A program made the position numbers and the translations under genes. A stretch of 64,000 bases of DNA from Spirosoma oryzicola. GTDB taxonomy: Bacteria > Bacteroidota > Bacteroidia > Cytophagales > Spirosomataceae. Under the pieces are notes generated by a model. It saw nothing but the letters and a program-made list of their open reading frames with translations, did not search any database and was not told where the DNA came from. Numbering within the stretch: the first letter of the stretch is position 1; each line of letters begins with the position of its first letter. Below are positions 1 through 9,173 of this stretch, piece by piece. Location: contig NZ_CP089543.1 in the NCBI RefSeq assembly GCF_021233055.1, positions 117,562-181,561 of the forward strand. Reading direction: 5' to 3'.

Positions 1-870
1 GGTAAAGAACTGGGTCGCTAAGAAATCCTGATTTCGAACAAGGGTATCCGGAATGCAACTACCCGTTGCCGCAATGACTGAGCGAATCATAGTTTTGAAT
101 GCTTAAGCGATGGTGTGTGGTATCGACCGAACGAAGCAGGTGCTCTCAACGCGTACTATGCTTCCTTACATATCTGGCCAATTCGTTCGTTGCCTGAGTG
201 GGTTGGCAAATGACAATTTGAAGCTAGGCACTGGCTTTTCAAAGGACCTTATTCCGTGTTGATGAACTAGATTTGGGTACGCTCCTAAGATTCGCTGATT
301 GGTCGACCTGGGCACAGGAGATACTAATCATTCAAAATGGAATCTAATCCGGCCACCTAACATGAATTGATCGCAAGTGTGATAAGAGTCAGATCAGCAT
401 TACTGGTTTTCTTTTAATTAGTAAACGCTTAACACAGTCAGCAACCGCTAATTCGATAGACGGAAGCTAATTTTCACAAAAAACAAACCTATTTGACTAC
501 AAGACGCTTTATTCTGGTTATTTTAATGAGGTAACGGCTTCCTTGGTTGGATGCATCACCAATCATAGCGGAGCCCCGACTCGTGCCACTTATTACTTGA
601 TGATCGCGTCAACAAGGATCGGGCGTAGCCAAAATGAATGACTGAGCAGTAAACCTTCACTGGATAGTGAATTCCATTTGCGTACACTCAGCAATTCGGT
701 AGGTTGACCATTCTCTCCTAAACCGATAACAGACTTGTACCACTACATCACTTTTGGCCTATTCCGAAAAGCAACAAGCTAATACGCTTTTGTTATGTAT
801 GTGTAGAAGCTTACGAAGGCTGCCTGGAGTTATAGGTTTCCTTTTTTCGTTCAACACCAACTTTTAACAC
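1..870. other. Gene-free stretch at the left edge
   Basis: No open reading frame with recognisable protein content was found on either strand. All frames are broken by frequent stops, and no clear inverted repeat or RNA gene stands out. It may be decayed sequence upstream of the transaldolase pseudogene, which would fit the general decay of the first 12 kb. Confidence 0.5.
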
Positions 871-876
871 AAGTCG

Positions 877-1978
877 ATTAACCCAGTCAAACAAGTGCAC
901 GAACTCGGTCAGAGCATCTGGCTGGACTTTATCGACCGGCCCCTGATGAACTCCGGCCAACTGCAACGGCTCATCGAGAAGGATGGCATTCGGGGTATCA
1001 TCTCTAATCCGGCCATCTTTGAGAAAGCGATCAGCAGTAGTCAGGACTATGATGGAGACATCCGAGAACTGACCAAAGAGGGTCTCTCGAACGAAGCAAT
1101 ATTTTACCGGGTTGCCGTAGCCGATATTCAACAAGCCGCTGATCTATTTTTGCCCGTCTACGAAGACAAAGTGAGCGGAGCCGACGGCTTCGTCAGCCTG
1201 GAAGTTTCCCCCCGCCTTGCCCTGGATACCGACAAGACCCTGGAGCAGGCCCGCGAGCTATGGCAAGCCGTCAACCGGCCCAACGTGATGATTAAGATAC
1301 CGGGCACTCAGCCTTGTTTGCCCGCCATTCGGCAGGCCATTGCCGAAGGCATCAATATTAACGTCACCTTACTATTTAGCCTGGATCGCTACGCAGCTGT
1401 GGCCGAGGCTTACATCGCAGGGCTTGAAGACCGCTTAGCCGCTGGTCATCCTATTGATCAATTGGCATCGGTGGCCAGCTTTTTCATCAGTCGCATTGAC
1501 ACCCTCGTCGATCCGGTACTCGCCGAACGGGGTTTGAACGAATTAAAGGGAGAAACAGCCATTGCCCTGGCCAAACAGGCCTATGCCCTCTACGGTCGCC
1601 TGTTTGAGAGTGAACGCTTCCGTAAGCTAGCGTCCCTAGGGGCTACACCTCAGCGGTTACTGTGGGAGAGTACGGGGGGTGAAAGATCCCGATTTTTCAC
1701 CCGTCAAATACGTGGAGGCCCTCATCGGCCCTAAAACAGTGAATACCGTGCCGATGGATACGTTGCAGGCCTACCGTGAACAGGGAAAGCCATCTGTTCG
1801 TTTATCCAGCCACTATTCAGAAGCCCTTCAAATGCTGGAACAAGTGCAGCGGGCGGGTGTGGATCTGAACACAGTTGCTGAGCAACTGGAAAAGGAAGGG
1901 ATCGCTAAGTTTAATCAACCGTATGACAAGCTTCTGAAAGCGATCGATACACAAAAGTATGCCTTGAGGGACGGCTAA
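877..1978 (+). pseudogene. tal: Transaldolase, frameshifted and without a normal start codon
   Basis: Transaldolase moves a three-carbon unit between sugar phosphates in the non-oxidative pentose phosphate pathway. The 5' part (to about 1675) and the 3' part (from about 1676 to 1978) are in different frames. They join perfectly if one G is removed from the run of six Gs at 1674-1679, giving the family's STGVKDPDFSPVKYVEALIG passage. Other family hallmarks are the Schiff-base region MIKIPGT near residue 137 and GININVTLLFS after it. The natural N-terminus NPVKQVHELGQ is encoded from 880, but the codon before it is ATT at 877-879 where ATG is expected, so only a GTG at 895 remains as an internal start. 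Two independent lesions suggest a true pseudogene; a sequencing slip in the G run could explain the frameshift but not the ATT. Confidence 0.85.
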
Positions 1979-2382
1979 GTATAAATACTGGTGAACTCGC
2001 ATCAATTGTCCTTCATCAATAATATAGTACGAAAAGCTGATCAGGAGGATGATCTTATAACGGGACACTGGCTATTGTCTATGGATTATTTGCATAAATG
2101 CTGACGTAGGAGCTTTAGCTAAAGTATTTCGGCCAGGGATGCGCAATCTATTACAGCGGCTTATTTATCAACAATAACAAATACATGAAGCGAAATTCTG
2201 CCGAGATCATACCCGATAGAAAAACTGGATCGGTTATGCCAAGTAGGGATTGCTATTATATACCTATGGTTTGTTAAGAATACCAGTCGGCACTGCCTGT
2301 AAAAAAGCGTTGTATGTTCACCGCCAACTTCTGCGCGGTTAGCGGACGTATATGTATTATCGTTAGAAAATCTATTAGCCGC
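1979..2382. other. Intergenic stretch without recognisable genes
   Basis: About 400 bases between the transaldolase pseudogene and the end of the first family-A gene. Nothing coding is convincing. No strong hairpin was seen. Confidence 0.5.
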
Positions 2383-2892
2383 TTAATTAGAATCAGGTAA
2401 AAAAAGCAGGTATTGTCCGGCTTCCAGGTAAGCGCGCATTAAATGCCGGTAGAAATAAATTCTGTCCTGACCGATGAAAAAAGCCCGCTCGTTCGGGTAA
2501 GGGCAGATAAAGAACAAGCCATTGGCAAAGTGGCCCGAGCCAACTCCGTTGACGCAGTTGAGAAGAGGAGAGATAAACGTTAAGTGCTGCTGGTCGGGAG
2601 ATAGCGGTTCTACGACGTGGGCAGAATTTCGCATGACATCCAGCAGACTGGTAATGTCTTGGTGTTGATTCGGAGTACCCACCTCATCGGTAAAACAAAT
2701 GCGCTTACCCCTCAACTCAGCCTGCCGAACCAAATCGCTTACCCCCCGGATCAACTCGATCCAACCGATCTGGCTCTGGTGCGTAAAGGGCACTGAAGGT
2801 TGAAACAGCTTGGATTGGAACAATCGAGCCATAACTTCCAGATGAGCGATTAATTGCGGCTCCGTCCACACAGCACTCGGGTACTTGATCAT
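2383..2892 (-). CDS. Unknown protein, family A, intact copy 1
   Basis: A protein of 169 residues that I do not recognise. The start at 2892 (MIKYPSAVW) is chosen because the decayed copy at 7782-8283 aligns from exactly this methionine. The C-terminal half holds the best conserved stretch of the family: GKRICF, QDITSLL, GHFANGLFF, ERAFFIG and DRIYFYRH, roughly residues 77 to 155. A more distant paralog is at 5068-5538. No signal peptide or membrane segment is seen. The gene runs opposite to the small plus-strand genes B to E that follow, and its upstream 40 bases (2901-2940) are almost identical in the second copy, so that region may hold its promoter. Confidence 0.7.
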   Translation of the reverse strand: MIKYPSAVWTEPQLIAHLEVMARLFQSKLFQPSVPFTHQSQIGWIELIRGVSDLVRQAELRGKRICFTDEVGTPNQHQDITSLLDVMRNSAHVVEPLSPDQQHLTFISPLLNCVNGVGSGHFANGLFFICPYPNERAFFIGQDRIYFYRHLMRAYLEAGQYLLFLPDSN

Positions 2893-3146
2893 GTGAGAAC
2901 GACATTTAACTGCCGGTAAGCACGCACGCAGCAAAGCTGTCAGGCGGTGAACAAAGGAATTTTAGAAATGATTACATGGAAAGAAAGTTATCTGCCAGAA
3001 GTAACTAGAGTACGTTCTCTATAAGACTAGATGACCCGCTTATAGACTCATCACCCGCCTGAGTTGCCAGCTACTAGCTTCGCGGAGCTATCAAAAATAA
3101 ATAAAGCGTTTTGGTATCAGATGTGTTTTACTCAAAACCCAATCGC

Positions 3147-3296
3147 ATGGCTCATCAGGAAAAGAAAAACAAAAACGTAAAGAAAGCGGCTACGAAACCC
3201 GCTAAGATAGCTGGTCAGGTTGTGTTGCCTAAATACGCTCGCAACGAAACCGTGATAACGGCGCCCACTGTGTCGCCCAAAGCCAAGAAGGGTTAA
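3147..3296 (+). CDS. Unknown small basic protein, family B, copy 1
   Basis: A 49-residue, lysine-rich protein beginning MAHQEKKNKN. The start at 3147 is supported by the paralog at 8529-8678, which has the same length and begins at the matching methionine. Conserved core: LPKYARNETV, then TVSPK and a basic end. It has no membrane segment and no recognisable domain; its charge would allow nucleic-acid or ribosome binding, but that is only a guess. It is first in a same-strand series B-C-D-E, each separated by one to three hundred bases. Confidence 0.6.
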   Translation: MAHQEKKNKNVKKAATKPAKIAGQVVLPKYARNETVITAPTVSPKAKKG

Positions 3297-3438
3297 AATG
3301 AGCCAGTTAAGTAGTTGGCCGCTGTCCAAATCGAGATATCGATGACACGGTGTGATGTTGTTTGTACAGGCAGTCTCCTGCTGAAACCCATCGAAAAGCT
3401 GTCCCGCCCCAAGATTACTTTACTAAACTGATTTTTTT

Positions 3439-3645
3439 ATGGCTACAAACACGTTGATCGTTGTGACAGGCTACAGTTCGATTTCTCCCAAGCCTTTTCG
3501 TAAAGCGTATCTAAACAATAGTGAGGAAATGGCCCGACAGCGCTTCGTTCAGCAGCACCCGGGCGTTCGGGATGTTAGCGTGGCACTTATAGCCTTTGAG
3601 GACGAATTAACTATCCGCTCCAATGGCGACGTTGTCGCGTATTGA
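3439..3645 (+). CDS. Unknown small protein, family C, copy 1
   Basis: A 68-residue protein of unknown function. Conserved features across the family are MATN at the start, GYSSISPKP, AYLN, FVQQHP and FEDE followed by a short N-G-D end. Intact paralog at 12299-12508, frameshifted paralog at 8849-9056. The conservation of protein sequence across three divergent copies supports real translation. No signal peptide or membrane segment is seen. Confidence 0.65.
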   Translation: MATNTLIVVTGYSSISPKPFRKAYLNNSEEMARQRFVQQHPGVRDVSVALIAFEDELTIRSNGDVVAY

Positions 3646-3859
3646 TCATTAAGGTCAGCTCGTTCTTTTTATCCCTGACGAGCTTTAGTGAACTTAATAA
3701 GCGAAGGATACGCCTAACGATACCCAGCACTCCATTATGTCAGAGAAATGACGATGCTATACCAGTCTATTTTGGTATAAATAATCCGACAGACTGAGAA
3801 ATCGGTTGATCTGATTGGGCCACTTCTCAATTATTCGCAAGATCTTATTCCTTATCAGT

Positions 3860-4072
3860 ATGACGATTATCTTTCAGTATCTGTTTACCCAGACCAGTAA
3901 TGGCTTTGTTTGCCGCGTCCCACTTCGCATTTTAGACGGACCCGTACTGGGTAAAGGAATCGTCCCTACTACGGGTGAAGCCGGAGGTATTAATCTACAG
4001 GACTGGATTGGAAGAAATCTGCACGTGACCATAGAGTCGGGTGTCCACACGATTAGGGGTTTGGCAGGCTAG
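3860..4072 (+). CDS. Unknown small protein, family D, copy 1
   Basis: A 70-residue protein beginning MTIIFQYLFTQT. The start at 3860 is chosen because the copy at 9174 begins there too; an upstream in-frame ATG at 3815 is not conserved. Conserved pattern: hydrophobic start, GP-L-GKG in the middle, W-GK/GR-L-V-I and a C-terminal RGLA. The patterns alternate like a small beta-rich fold. More distant relatives are at 6996-7229 and 12006-12239. Function unknown. Confidence 0.6.
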   Translation: MTIIFQYLFTQTSNGFVCRVPLRILDGPVLGKGIVPTTGEAGGINLQDWIGRNLHVTIESGVHTIRGLAG

Positions 4073-4182
4073 TGCCGCATGGGTTCCCTTAGCCCTACGC
4101 ATGGAGTCAGAAAACCGGCTCTGTACGTTGGCTTAGGGCTACAAGATGCCCAGTTCAACTCATTTCCCCGATTATACTGTGT

Positions 4183-4617
4183 ATGAAAAAATGGCTCAAG
4201 GTTTCACTGTATAGTCTGGGCAGTTTGGTAGGAGTGATTCTGATTGGGCAAATCAACTCTACAGATGATTATATTAAAACGACCCTTCTAGAGAAACAAC
4301 AAAAAGCAGTCGTATCGAAAAATGCTGAGCCCAACACCCAGCGGGATTTAGTGATCAATACGTTTCGATGGCAGAAAAGCGAACAGGATTCAACCGGCTA
4401 TCATTGGTTCACGGTTCATAATACCTCAAAGCGGCACAGCTATACAACGATACCCGTCCGATTTAGCTATTATTCAGACGCAGGCGAAGAAGTAGGTTAT
4501 GTAGATAAAGTAATTGACAAAGCCATAAAAATAGGAGAAACCGTGCAAGTGGATAAAATAGAAACAGCCTTACCCGATCAACATACGGATGGTGCCGACA
4601 TGGAAATCACGAAGTAA
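4183..4617 (+). CDS. Membrane-anchored unknown protein, family E, copy 1
   Basis: A 144-residue protein starting MKKWLKVSLYSLGSLVG. Residues 5 to 25 form one hydrophobic segment after a short basic start, so it is probably anchored in the inner membrane with the rest outside. The external part has NTFRWQK, HWFTVHNTSKRH and VRFSYYSDAGEEVGY, then GETV. This is the layout of FxLYD-like domains, which describe how a conjugated beta-sandwich handles secreted segments; the match is by eye only. The paralog at 9491-9925 has exactly the same length. Confidence 0.7.
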   Translation: MKKWLKVSLYSLGSLVGVILIGQINSTDDYIKTTLLEKQQKAVVSKNAEPNTQRDLVINTFRWQKSEQDSTGYHWFTVHNTSKRHSYTTIPVRFSYYSDAGEEVGYVDKVIDKAIKIGETVQVDKIETALPDQHTDGADMEITK

Positions 4618-4669
4618 ACGCCCCTGAGGATAAGTCACAGACTATTCGTTGTACCGCTTCCTGCAAGAT

Positions 4670-5026
4670 CTAGGCTAAAATGACCCAATTTGCCGTGATA
4701 CGGCTTTGAATCGCTACCGACTTGGCAAACGGTAAATGTCCTTTAGGAGCTAACAAGTACAGCTCCCCACCACTGAGTAAAGCCAATTGACTCAGCAGTT
4801 TAAGCTTGGAGAGCAACTCATCCACAGGACTGGTTTTGAGAATCACTTCAAAGTAAGACTTCTGCTCAAATTGCTTCCCCGTTACATCCGGAATAAACGA
4901 TAGTCCATCCTGCTGGCGACCGTAGCCACCCGGCGTTGGGTAGCCATCTGCATTAGCCATGATATCAATGAAACCGTGTGCTTTGGCCCAGTTAGCGGCC
5001 TGCTGAATATACGTTTGTTTTCTCAT
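4670..5026 (-). CDS. Unknown protein, family F
   Basis: A 118-residue protein that I do not recognise with confidence. It carries FIPDVTG near residue 46, then a strand YFEVILKT near residue 60, and a later strand-rich passage ELYLLAPKGH. An acid-x(n)-E...K arrangement followed by such a strand recalls PD-(D/E)XK nuclease-like folds, but the spacing E-V-I-L-K is not canonical. It converges on gene E copy 1. Its 3' end (about 4670-4735) is repeated after gene E copy 2 (about 9998-10063), where the copy is cut off. Confidence 0.5.
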   Translation of the reverse strand: MRKQTYIQQAANWAKAHGFIDIMANADGYPTPGGYGRQQDGLSFIPDVTGKQFEQKSYFEVILKTSPVDELLSKLKLLSQLALLSGGELYLLAPKGHLPFAKSVAIQSRITANWVILA

Positions 5027-5067
5027 GATCCGGATTGATGGGTAAATAAGTGATATACCACAGCCGT

Positions 5068-5538
5068 CTAAAGCCGTTGCTCGTGAGCGTATTCCACTTC
5101 AGAAACGGCCCGTCGAATTTGCCGGTTGAGATAAACCCGCTGGTCATCGATAAAAAAAGCCAGTTCGTTGTTGAATTCAGCCGTAAAAAATGAGCCATTG
5201 GCAAAATAGCCCCAGCCCTGATTGGCGTATCGGTTTAAGCGATTGGTGGTAAGCTGACCGGGCTTATCGGTAGCTAACTCGGGTAATCGGTCATACATCC
5301 AGGTGATCAGGGAAGTGATGTCCTGTATTTTTCCGGTTACGCCCACGCCTTCCAGAAAATCAACTCGTTTACCCGCCTGGTTAGCTAGCTTCAGTAGGCC
5401 ATGAACCGACGTGATGAGTTGGATAAATTCTGACTTCCAGGGGGCGTCTTCCAATGCGTTTAAGCGGAAAGCGGGGGAATCCAGGGTGGCGTGTGCCGCT
5501 GTTAAGTACTTGTTAAACTCAGTATTAGTAACCTGCAT
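5068..5538 (-). CDS. Unknown protein, family A, divergent copy
   Basis: A 156-residue protein related to the gene at 2383-2892. Shared landmarks are GKR-V/I-F, QDITSLI, GYFANGSFF, ELAFFIDDQRVYLNRQ and a C-terminal RRAVSE. The N-terminal half differs. It lies 41 bases upstream of family F on the same strand, so the two may be co-transcribed. Function unknown; the fixed GxFANGxFF block is the best seed for a search. Confidence 0.65.
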   Translation of the reverse strand: MQVTNTEFNKYLTAAHATLDSPAFRLNALEDAPWKSEFIQLITSVHGLLKLANQAGKRVDFLEGVGVTGKIQDITSLITWMYDRLPELATDKPGQLTTNRLNRYANQGWGYFANGSFFTAEFNNELAFFIDDQRVYLNRQIRRAVSEVEYAHEQRL

Positions 5539-5589
5539 CGTTTTTTGGATTCTAGTATTGGGTCAGACTGGGTCATAGGAAAAAATTTC

Positions 5590-5775
5590 TCAAATCATCA
5601 CCGATGAGGTACTGTCTGAGAAGCGAAGCGTCTTTAGCAACCAACGAATTTTCTGGCTGCAATCGGTCAGCATCTGGTCTAAGGTCATGTAAAACTGGCG
5701 ATAGGTTGGCTCGGTTTCTGGGACCGCATTGATCCGTAAGCTCACCAGATACCTGTCTGTTTTAATGGGATCCAA
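5590..5775 (-). CDS. Possible small unknown protein
   Basis: A 61-residue open frame on the same strand and 51 bases upstream of the family-A gene at 5068. It has no recognised motif and no paralog in the window. It could be the first gene of a small minus-strand series, or chance. Confidence 0.3.
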   Translation of the reverse strand: MDPIKTDRYLVSLRINAVPETEPTYRQFYMTLDQMLTDCSQKIRWLLKTLRFSDSTSSVMI

Positions 5776-5860
5776 TTGCGCTCACACCAGGTTACTTCGT
5801 TGAAGCAAACAGGATAATTTGCAGATCCGTCAGCCTGAGGGGTTTTGCGAGCAGAAACGA

Positions 5861-6031
5861 CTAAAGACTAAACTGAGGAATCAGGTCTTGCCGCTTGGCC
5901 GCCTGCTCAGTCGTTAAATACAGTACCGTACGGGCTAGACCTTGTACCAGATACGGTTTCTTACTCGCTTCGAGGATTTGACGGGCGGCTTGCTGCCGTT
6001 CTTTCGCCGTCAATTTTGGGGCATCTTTCAT
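5861..6031 (-). CDS. Small helical unknown protein (56 residues)
   Basis: An ATG at 6029-6031 opens a frame of 56 codons to a stop at 5861-5863. The product begins MKDAPKLTAKERQQAARQIL and is mostly charged and helix-prone (K-E-R-Q-A rich), ending in LIPQFSL. Its amino-acid composition is protein-like, and it lies on the same strand as the genes downstream. No domain recognised. Confidence 0.45.
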   Translation of the reverse strand: MKDAPKLTAKERQQAARQILEASKKPYLVQGLARTVLYLTTEQAAKRQDLIPQFSL

Positions 6032-6296
6032 GCACTTTGGGAGGATAAGTATGCTTGATTTTTTACTGGCTTCTGAGCGAATTCAGCAAAATTCATCAGC
6101 TAACCAAGCTAATAAATCACAGGTACTGATACACGAGCGGGAAACACTCCCCGTCCAGGTAACGGAAGGGATAACAATTCGGATAGAAAAGAGAACGGCT
6201 ATCGGTAAGAGTTTTTATGGGAAGCAGATATGGGGCAGAAGAGAAGCTTCTAAACCAATAGGCAACCAGGGAGTCAATCATGAGCAGGGCCTTTGA

Positions 6297-6910
6297 CCGC
6301 CGGTTAGCACATACGCAACAACGTAGTAAGCTATAAACGCGCCAGCAACTAAAAAGATTACAATTTTGAATAATATTTCAACAAACCAAAAAAAGGACTA
6401 CTGGTTATTGAAACTCATTAACAATCAACAAGATAACGTTCTCACCAAATGTAAGCCTATTAAACGTTGACAAACAGAAGAACACGACTAGGAACTGTTA
6501 ACTTTTTAATGAACGTAAAGCATTTGAGTATATCAGTTCTGACTGACCAACCCAACATCTTCGTTCATGCAACCGTTTTGCTTGATCCGATTCAGTAAAA
6601 TGATGAACTCAAGTTTGATGGGGTTGACGCTACGAAAGGCCGCAATGCGGTCGAACCGTACCGTTAGGTTCGACCAGCCCGGCTTGCCCATTTAGCTATT
6701 CGTTATCTCAGTTGAGTCCATGTACTGCCATAGACAAGCTCTATTTCGGCGGATTTAGGTGTGCCGCTTATAGGAGCCACTTTCCTGAGCGGTTACCACT
6801 TCGTCGCACTCGGTCAGGACTGCCGGTTTGAGCCGTAGCCAATGGAGTGATAACAACCGGGCCGATCGTACGGACAGCGGCTCTGATATATGAGCCAATT
6901 ATGAGATTGG
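6297..6910. other. Mostly non-coding stretch with one hairpin and a possible tiny ORF
   Basis: No long gene is seen. On the minus strand 6533-6691 encodes a possible 52-residue peptide beginning MGKPGWSNLTVRFD; it contains a nine-base perfect hairpin (6649-6657 with 6667-6675), which may instead be the functional element. Neither can be assigned. Confidence 0.35.
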
Positions 6911-6971
6911 ACTTGCTAGCTTTTATCTAGTAATAGTTCAATAATCTATTACTAGATAAAAGCTAGCAAGT
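6911..6971. terminator. Perfect 26-base inverted repeat after the family-D gene
   Basis: Arms at 6911-6936 and 6946-6971 are exact reverse complements over 26 bases, with a nine-base loop. It begins 25 bases past the stop of the minus-strand gene at 6996-7229. The position fits a transcription terminator or 3' stabiliser. There is no long T run, and the stem is much longer than usual intrinsic terminators. Confidence 0.65.
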
Positions 6972-6995
6972 TCATAAATGTTTACGTGTTTTCAA

Positions 6996-7229
6996 TCAGG
7001 CCACGGCCAAGCCTCGTATGTAATATTCTTTGCCCTGACTACCCGTCCGTATATCTACCAGTAAATCCTTACCCTGCCAGCTAACCGGGTCAACACCATT
7101 GATAGTCCAGGTGCCTCTTTCTAAGCGTAATTCCGGACCACCCCGGATGATACTCATGATATTAATCAGGACTTTTGGTATGACAACGGCATCGGTCACC
7201 GTGAAGAGTTCATTGAAATTGATTCGCAT
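6996..7229 (-). CDS. Unknown small protein, family D, divergent type, intact
   Basis: A 77-residue protein beginning MRINFNELFTVTD. The start at 7229 is supported by the related gene at 12006, which aligns from the same residue and would have the same length. Key blocks: IPKV-INIMS-IRGGPE, then TINGV, SWQGKDLLVDI and the C-terminal YYIRGLAVA. The pattern of hydrophobic start, GPxL, W-GK-L-V and RGLA links it to the shorter D genes at 3860 and 9174. Function unknown. Confidence 0.65.
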   Translation of the reverse strand: MRINFNELFTVTDAVVIPKVLINIMSIIRGGPELRLERGTWTINGVDPVSWQGKDLLVDIRTGSQGKEYYIRGLAVA

Positions 7230-7274
7230 GATTTTATGAATGTAAAGATGAATTGAAAGAGCGGGTTTTATCAT

Positions 7275-7781
7275 GATTCGATAATCAGCAATAGGACCGT
7301 GGAAGGCAGCGGCAAAGCATTTGTCAGTAGCGTAAATTCAGCGTGAGAACATCAGATTACGGTGTCTACCTAATCTCTCATGAATAGAGATGGTACCGAC
7401 TGAATAGGACAGTTCAACTCGAGCGATTAGTGCTCTTCACTGGATGAGCCGAATGAGCTGACTGATAGAATTGATTGCCTAAGCATCCTGGCTGATTGGG
7501 AAGTCGAGCATGATGCGCTCAGGAAGTACATTAAAATACGGAGTCAAAACGTGACTGAGCGGAGTAGCGTATTCGTGACGCTTGCTATGCTACGTCGACG
7601 AATGAATCAGTAAGGCAGGCTGGACTAATCCCGTAATGCCATCAACAGTTAAACACCTATATGCGGGCAATGTTCAGCCTTCAATGTACTAAAGGTCCCA
7701 TTATGCCCATTCGATAACGAAGCTCTATCAGCCTACAGCCCTTCCCGCTTTACGGATGATCAATCCATGGGCAGGCTTAGG
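7275..7781. other. Gene-free stretch
   Basis: About 500 bases with no convincing coding content between the divergent family-D gene and the decayed family-A copy. A short palindrome sits at about 7374-7392. Nothing else was seen. Confidence 0.5.
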
Positions 7782-8283
7782 CTAACTCCGTAAGTAAAAC
7801 AGGTGATTTCCGGCCTCCAGATAAGCGCGCATGGGATGCCGGTAGAAGTAAACTCGGTCCCGACCAAAAAAAAGCTCGTTCGTTTGGATGAGGACAGGCG
7901 AAGAATAAACCATTGGCAAAATGGCCCCAGCCAATTCCGTTGACCTGATTTAAAGCGGGCGTAATGAACGTTAAGTGCTGTTGAGCCGGTGAGAGCGGTC
8001 CTACGACATGGGCAGACTGCCGCGTTGCATCTAGCAGATCGGTGATGTCCCGGTGGTGATCCTGATGGCTCACCTCATCGGTGAAACAAATGCGCTTGCC
8101 AGCCAGGGCTGACTGTCGAACCATATCACTGACTCGTCTGATGAGCTCGATCCAGCAGAGCTAGCTCTGGAGCGTGAAGGGCATGGAAGGCAGGAAAATC
8201 TTGGATTAGAACAGGAAGGCTACCTGCTCCAGATGCTCCATTAATTGCGGCTTTGGCCAAACCTTGTCTGAGGAGTCAATCAT
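7782..8283 (-). pseudogene. Family A, copy 2, decayed
   Basis: This aligns with the intact gene at 2383-2892 from its ATG (8281-8283) to its end. At least three lesions are visible: two in-frame stops in the N-terminal third (within the passages matching ARLFQSK and HQSQIGW) and a net two-base loss in the T/A run around 7864-7873, after ERAFF. Beyond that the original frame continues as RVYFYRHPMRAYLEAG to a stop at 7782-7784. The 40 bases upstream (8294-8333) are nearly identical to those of copy 1. Confidence 0.8.
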
Positions 8284-8528
8284 ATTCAGTGACGACATTT
8301 GACTGCCGGTAAGCACGCACGCAGCAACGCTGTTACGTTGTCAACAGCGCGATTCGACAAATGATTGCAAGTCGAGGGTGTTATTTAGAAGTAGCTCTAT
8401 TCTTATTTGTCAAGACAAGCGGCCTATGAATAATTAGTTTGCCAGTGCTTCTGCTACGTTGATGACTAGCGATTGAAAATAAATAAAGCGATTTATTATC
8501 AATCGTGTTCTACCCTAAACTCGATCTC

Positions 8529-8678
8529 ATGGCACATCAGGACAAGAAGAACAAAAACACTAAAAAAATGGCTACCAAGCCCGCTAAAGTAGCTGGTCAG
8601 CCTGTGCTGCCTAAATACGCTCGTAACGAAACGGTGATGACGACGCCAACTGTATCGCCCAAAGTGAAAAAGGGTTAA
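8529..8678 (+). CDS. Unknown small basic protein, family B, copy 2
   Basis: A 49-residue paralog of the gene at 3147-3296, starting MAHQDKKNKN and sharing LPKYARNETV. Length is conserved exactly and the reading frame is open, in contrast to its neighbours A and C in this block. This suggests it was kept under selection for longer, or simply by chance. Confidence 0.55.
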   Translation: MAHQDKKNKNTKKMATKPAKVAGQPVLPKYARNETVMTTPTVSPKVKKG

Positions 8679-8848
8679 CGAAGCCACTTTGATACGTTAC
8701 CTATGGTCTGCTGGCAATCTTCGCGTTTGAATGGCTGCTCATAACTCCATCCAGGTCGCAGGTTGTTGTCTTCGCTTATACATGCTGAACAGCGTTTGTG
8801 AGTGGTTTTTGCAATCAAGAGTATACTCCTTTACCCAATCGTTTTTGT

Positions 8849-9056
8849 ATGGTCACCAACACGCTGGTCATTATTATGGGCTATAGCTCGATCTCACCGA
8901 AGCCTGTTCCAAAGGTGTATCTAAACAATCAGTGAGGAAACGGCTAGGCTCCGATTCAGTCAGCAAAACCCAGGGGTTCGTTATGTTAGTGTGGTGCTCG
9001 TTTCCTTTGACGATGAATTTACCATCCGTCCTAACGGAGAGATACTGGGGTATTGA
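8849..9056 (+). pseudogene. Family C, copy 2, frameshifted
   Basis: The frame opens at 8849 (MVTNTLVI, then GYSSISPKP and VYLNN) and stops at 8933. Compared with copy 1 there is one extra base at about 8930. After it the family sequence resumes in the other frame (SEET, FSQQNPGVR, FDDEFTIRPNGE) to a stop at 9054-9056. A single-base insertion is therefore enough to explain the break. Confidence 0.75.
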
Positions 9057-9173
9057 CAGCTGAGGGCTAGTTCGCTTTTTTTTGTCACAAAAAGCCTGAA
9101 TTTGATTGGACCATTTACTGAAATCCCTTTCCTGCTGTAAGAAGCACTTAAGGCTCTACTACGCTAATCAGCC

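Noticed and set aside
811..1134. Minus-strand open frame across the start of the transaldolase pseudogene
   Set aside because: It is antisense to clear transaldolase sequence and has no protein character.
4670..5026. Reading family F as a restriction endonuclease
   Set aside because: The strand pattern is suggestive but the PD-(D/E)XK spacing is wrong and no methyltransferase is near. It is listed only as unknown.
6030..6296. Plus-strand frame of 88 codons beginning MHFGRIS
   Set aside because: It overlaps the start of the more protein-like 56-residue minus-strand gene, has no paralog and no motif. It may be real but cannot be supported.
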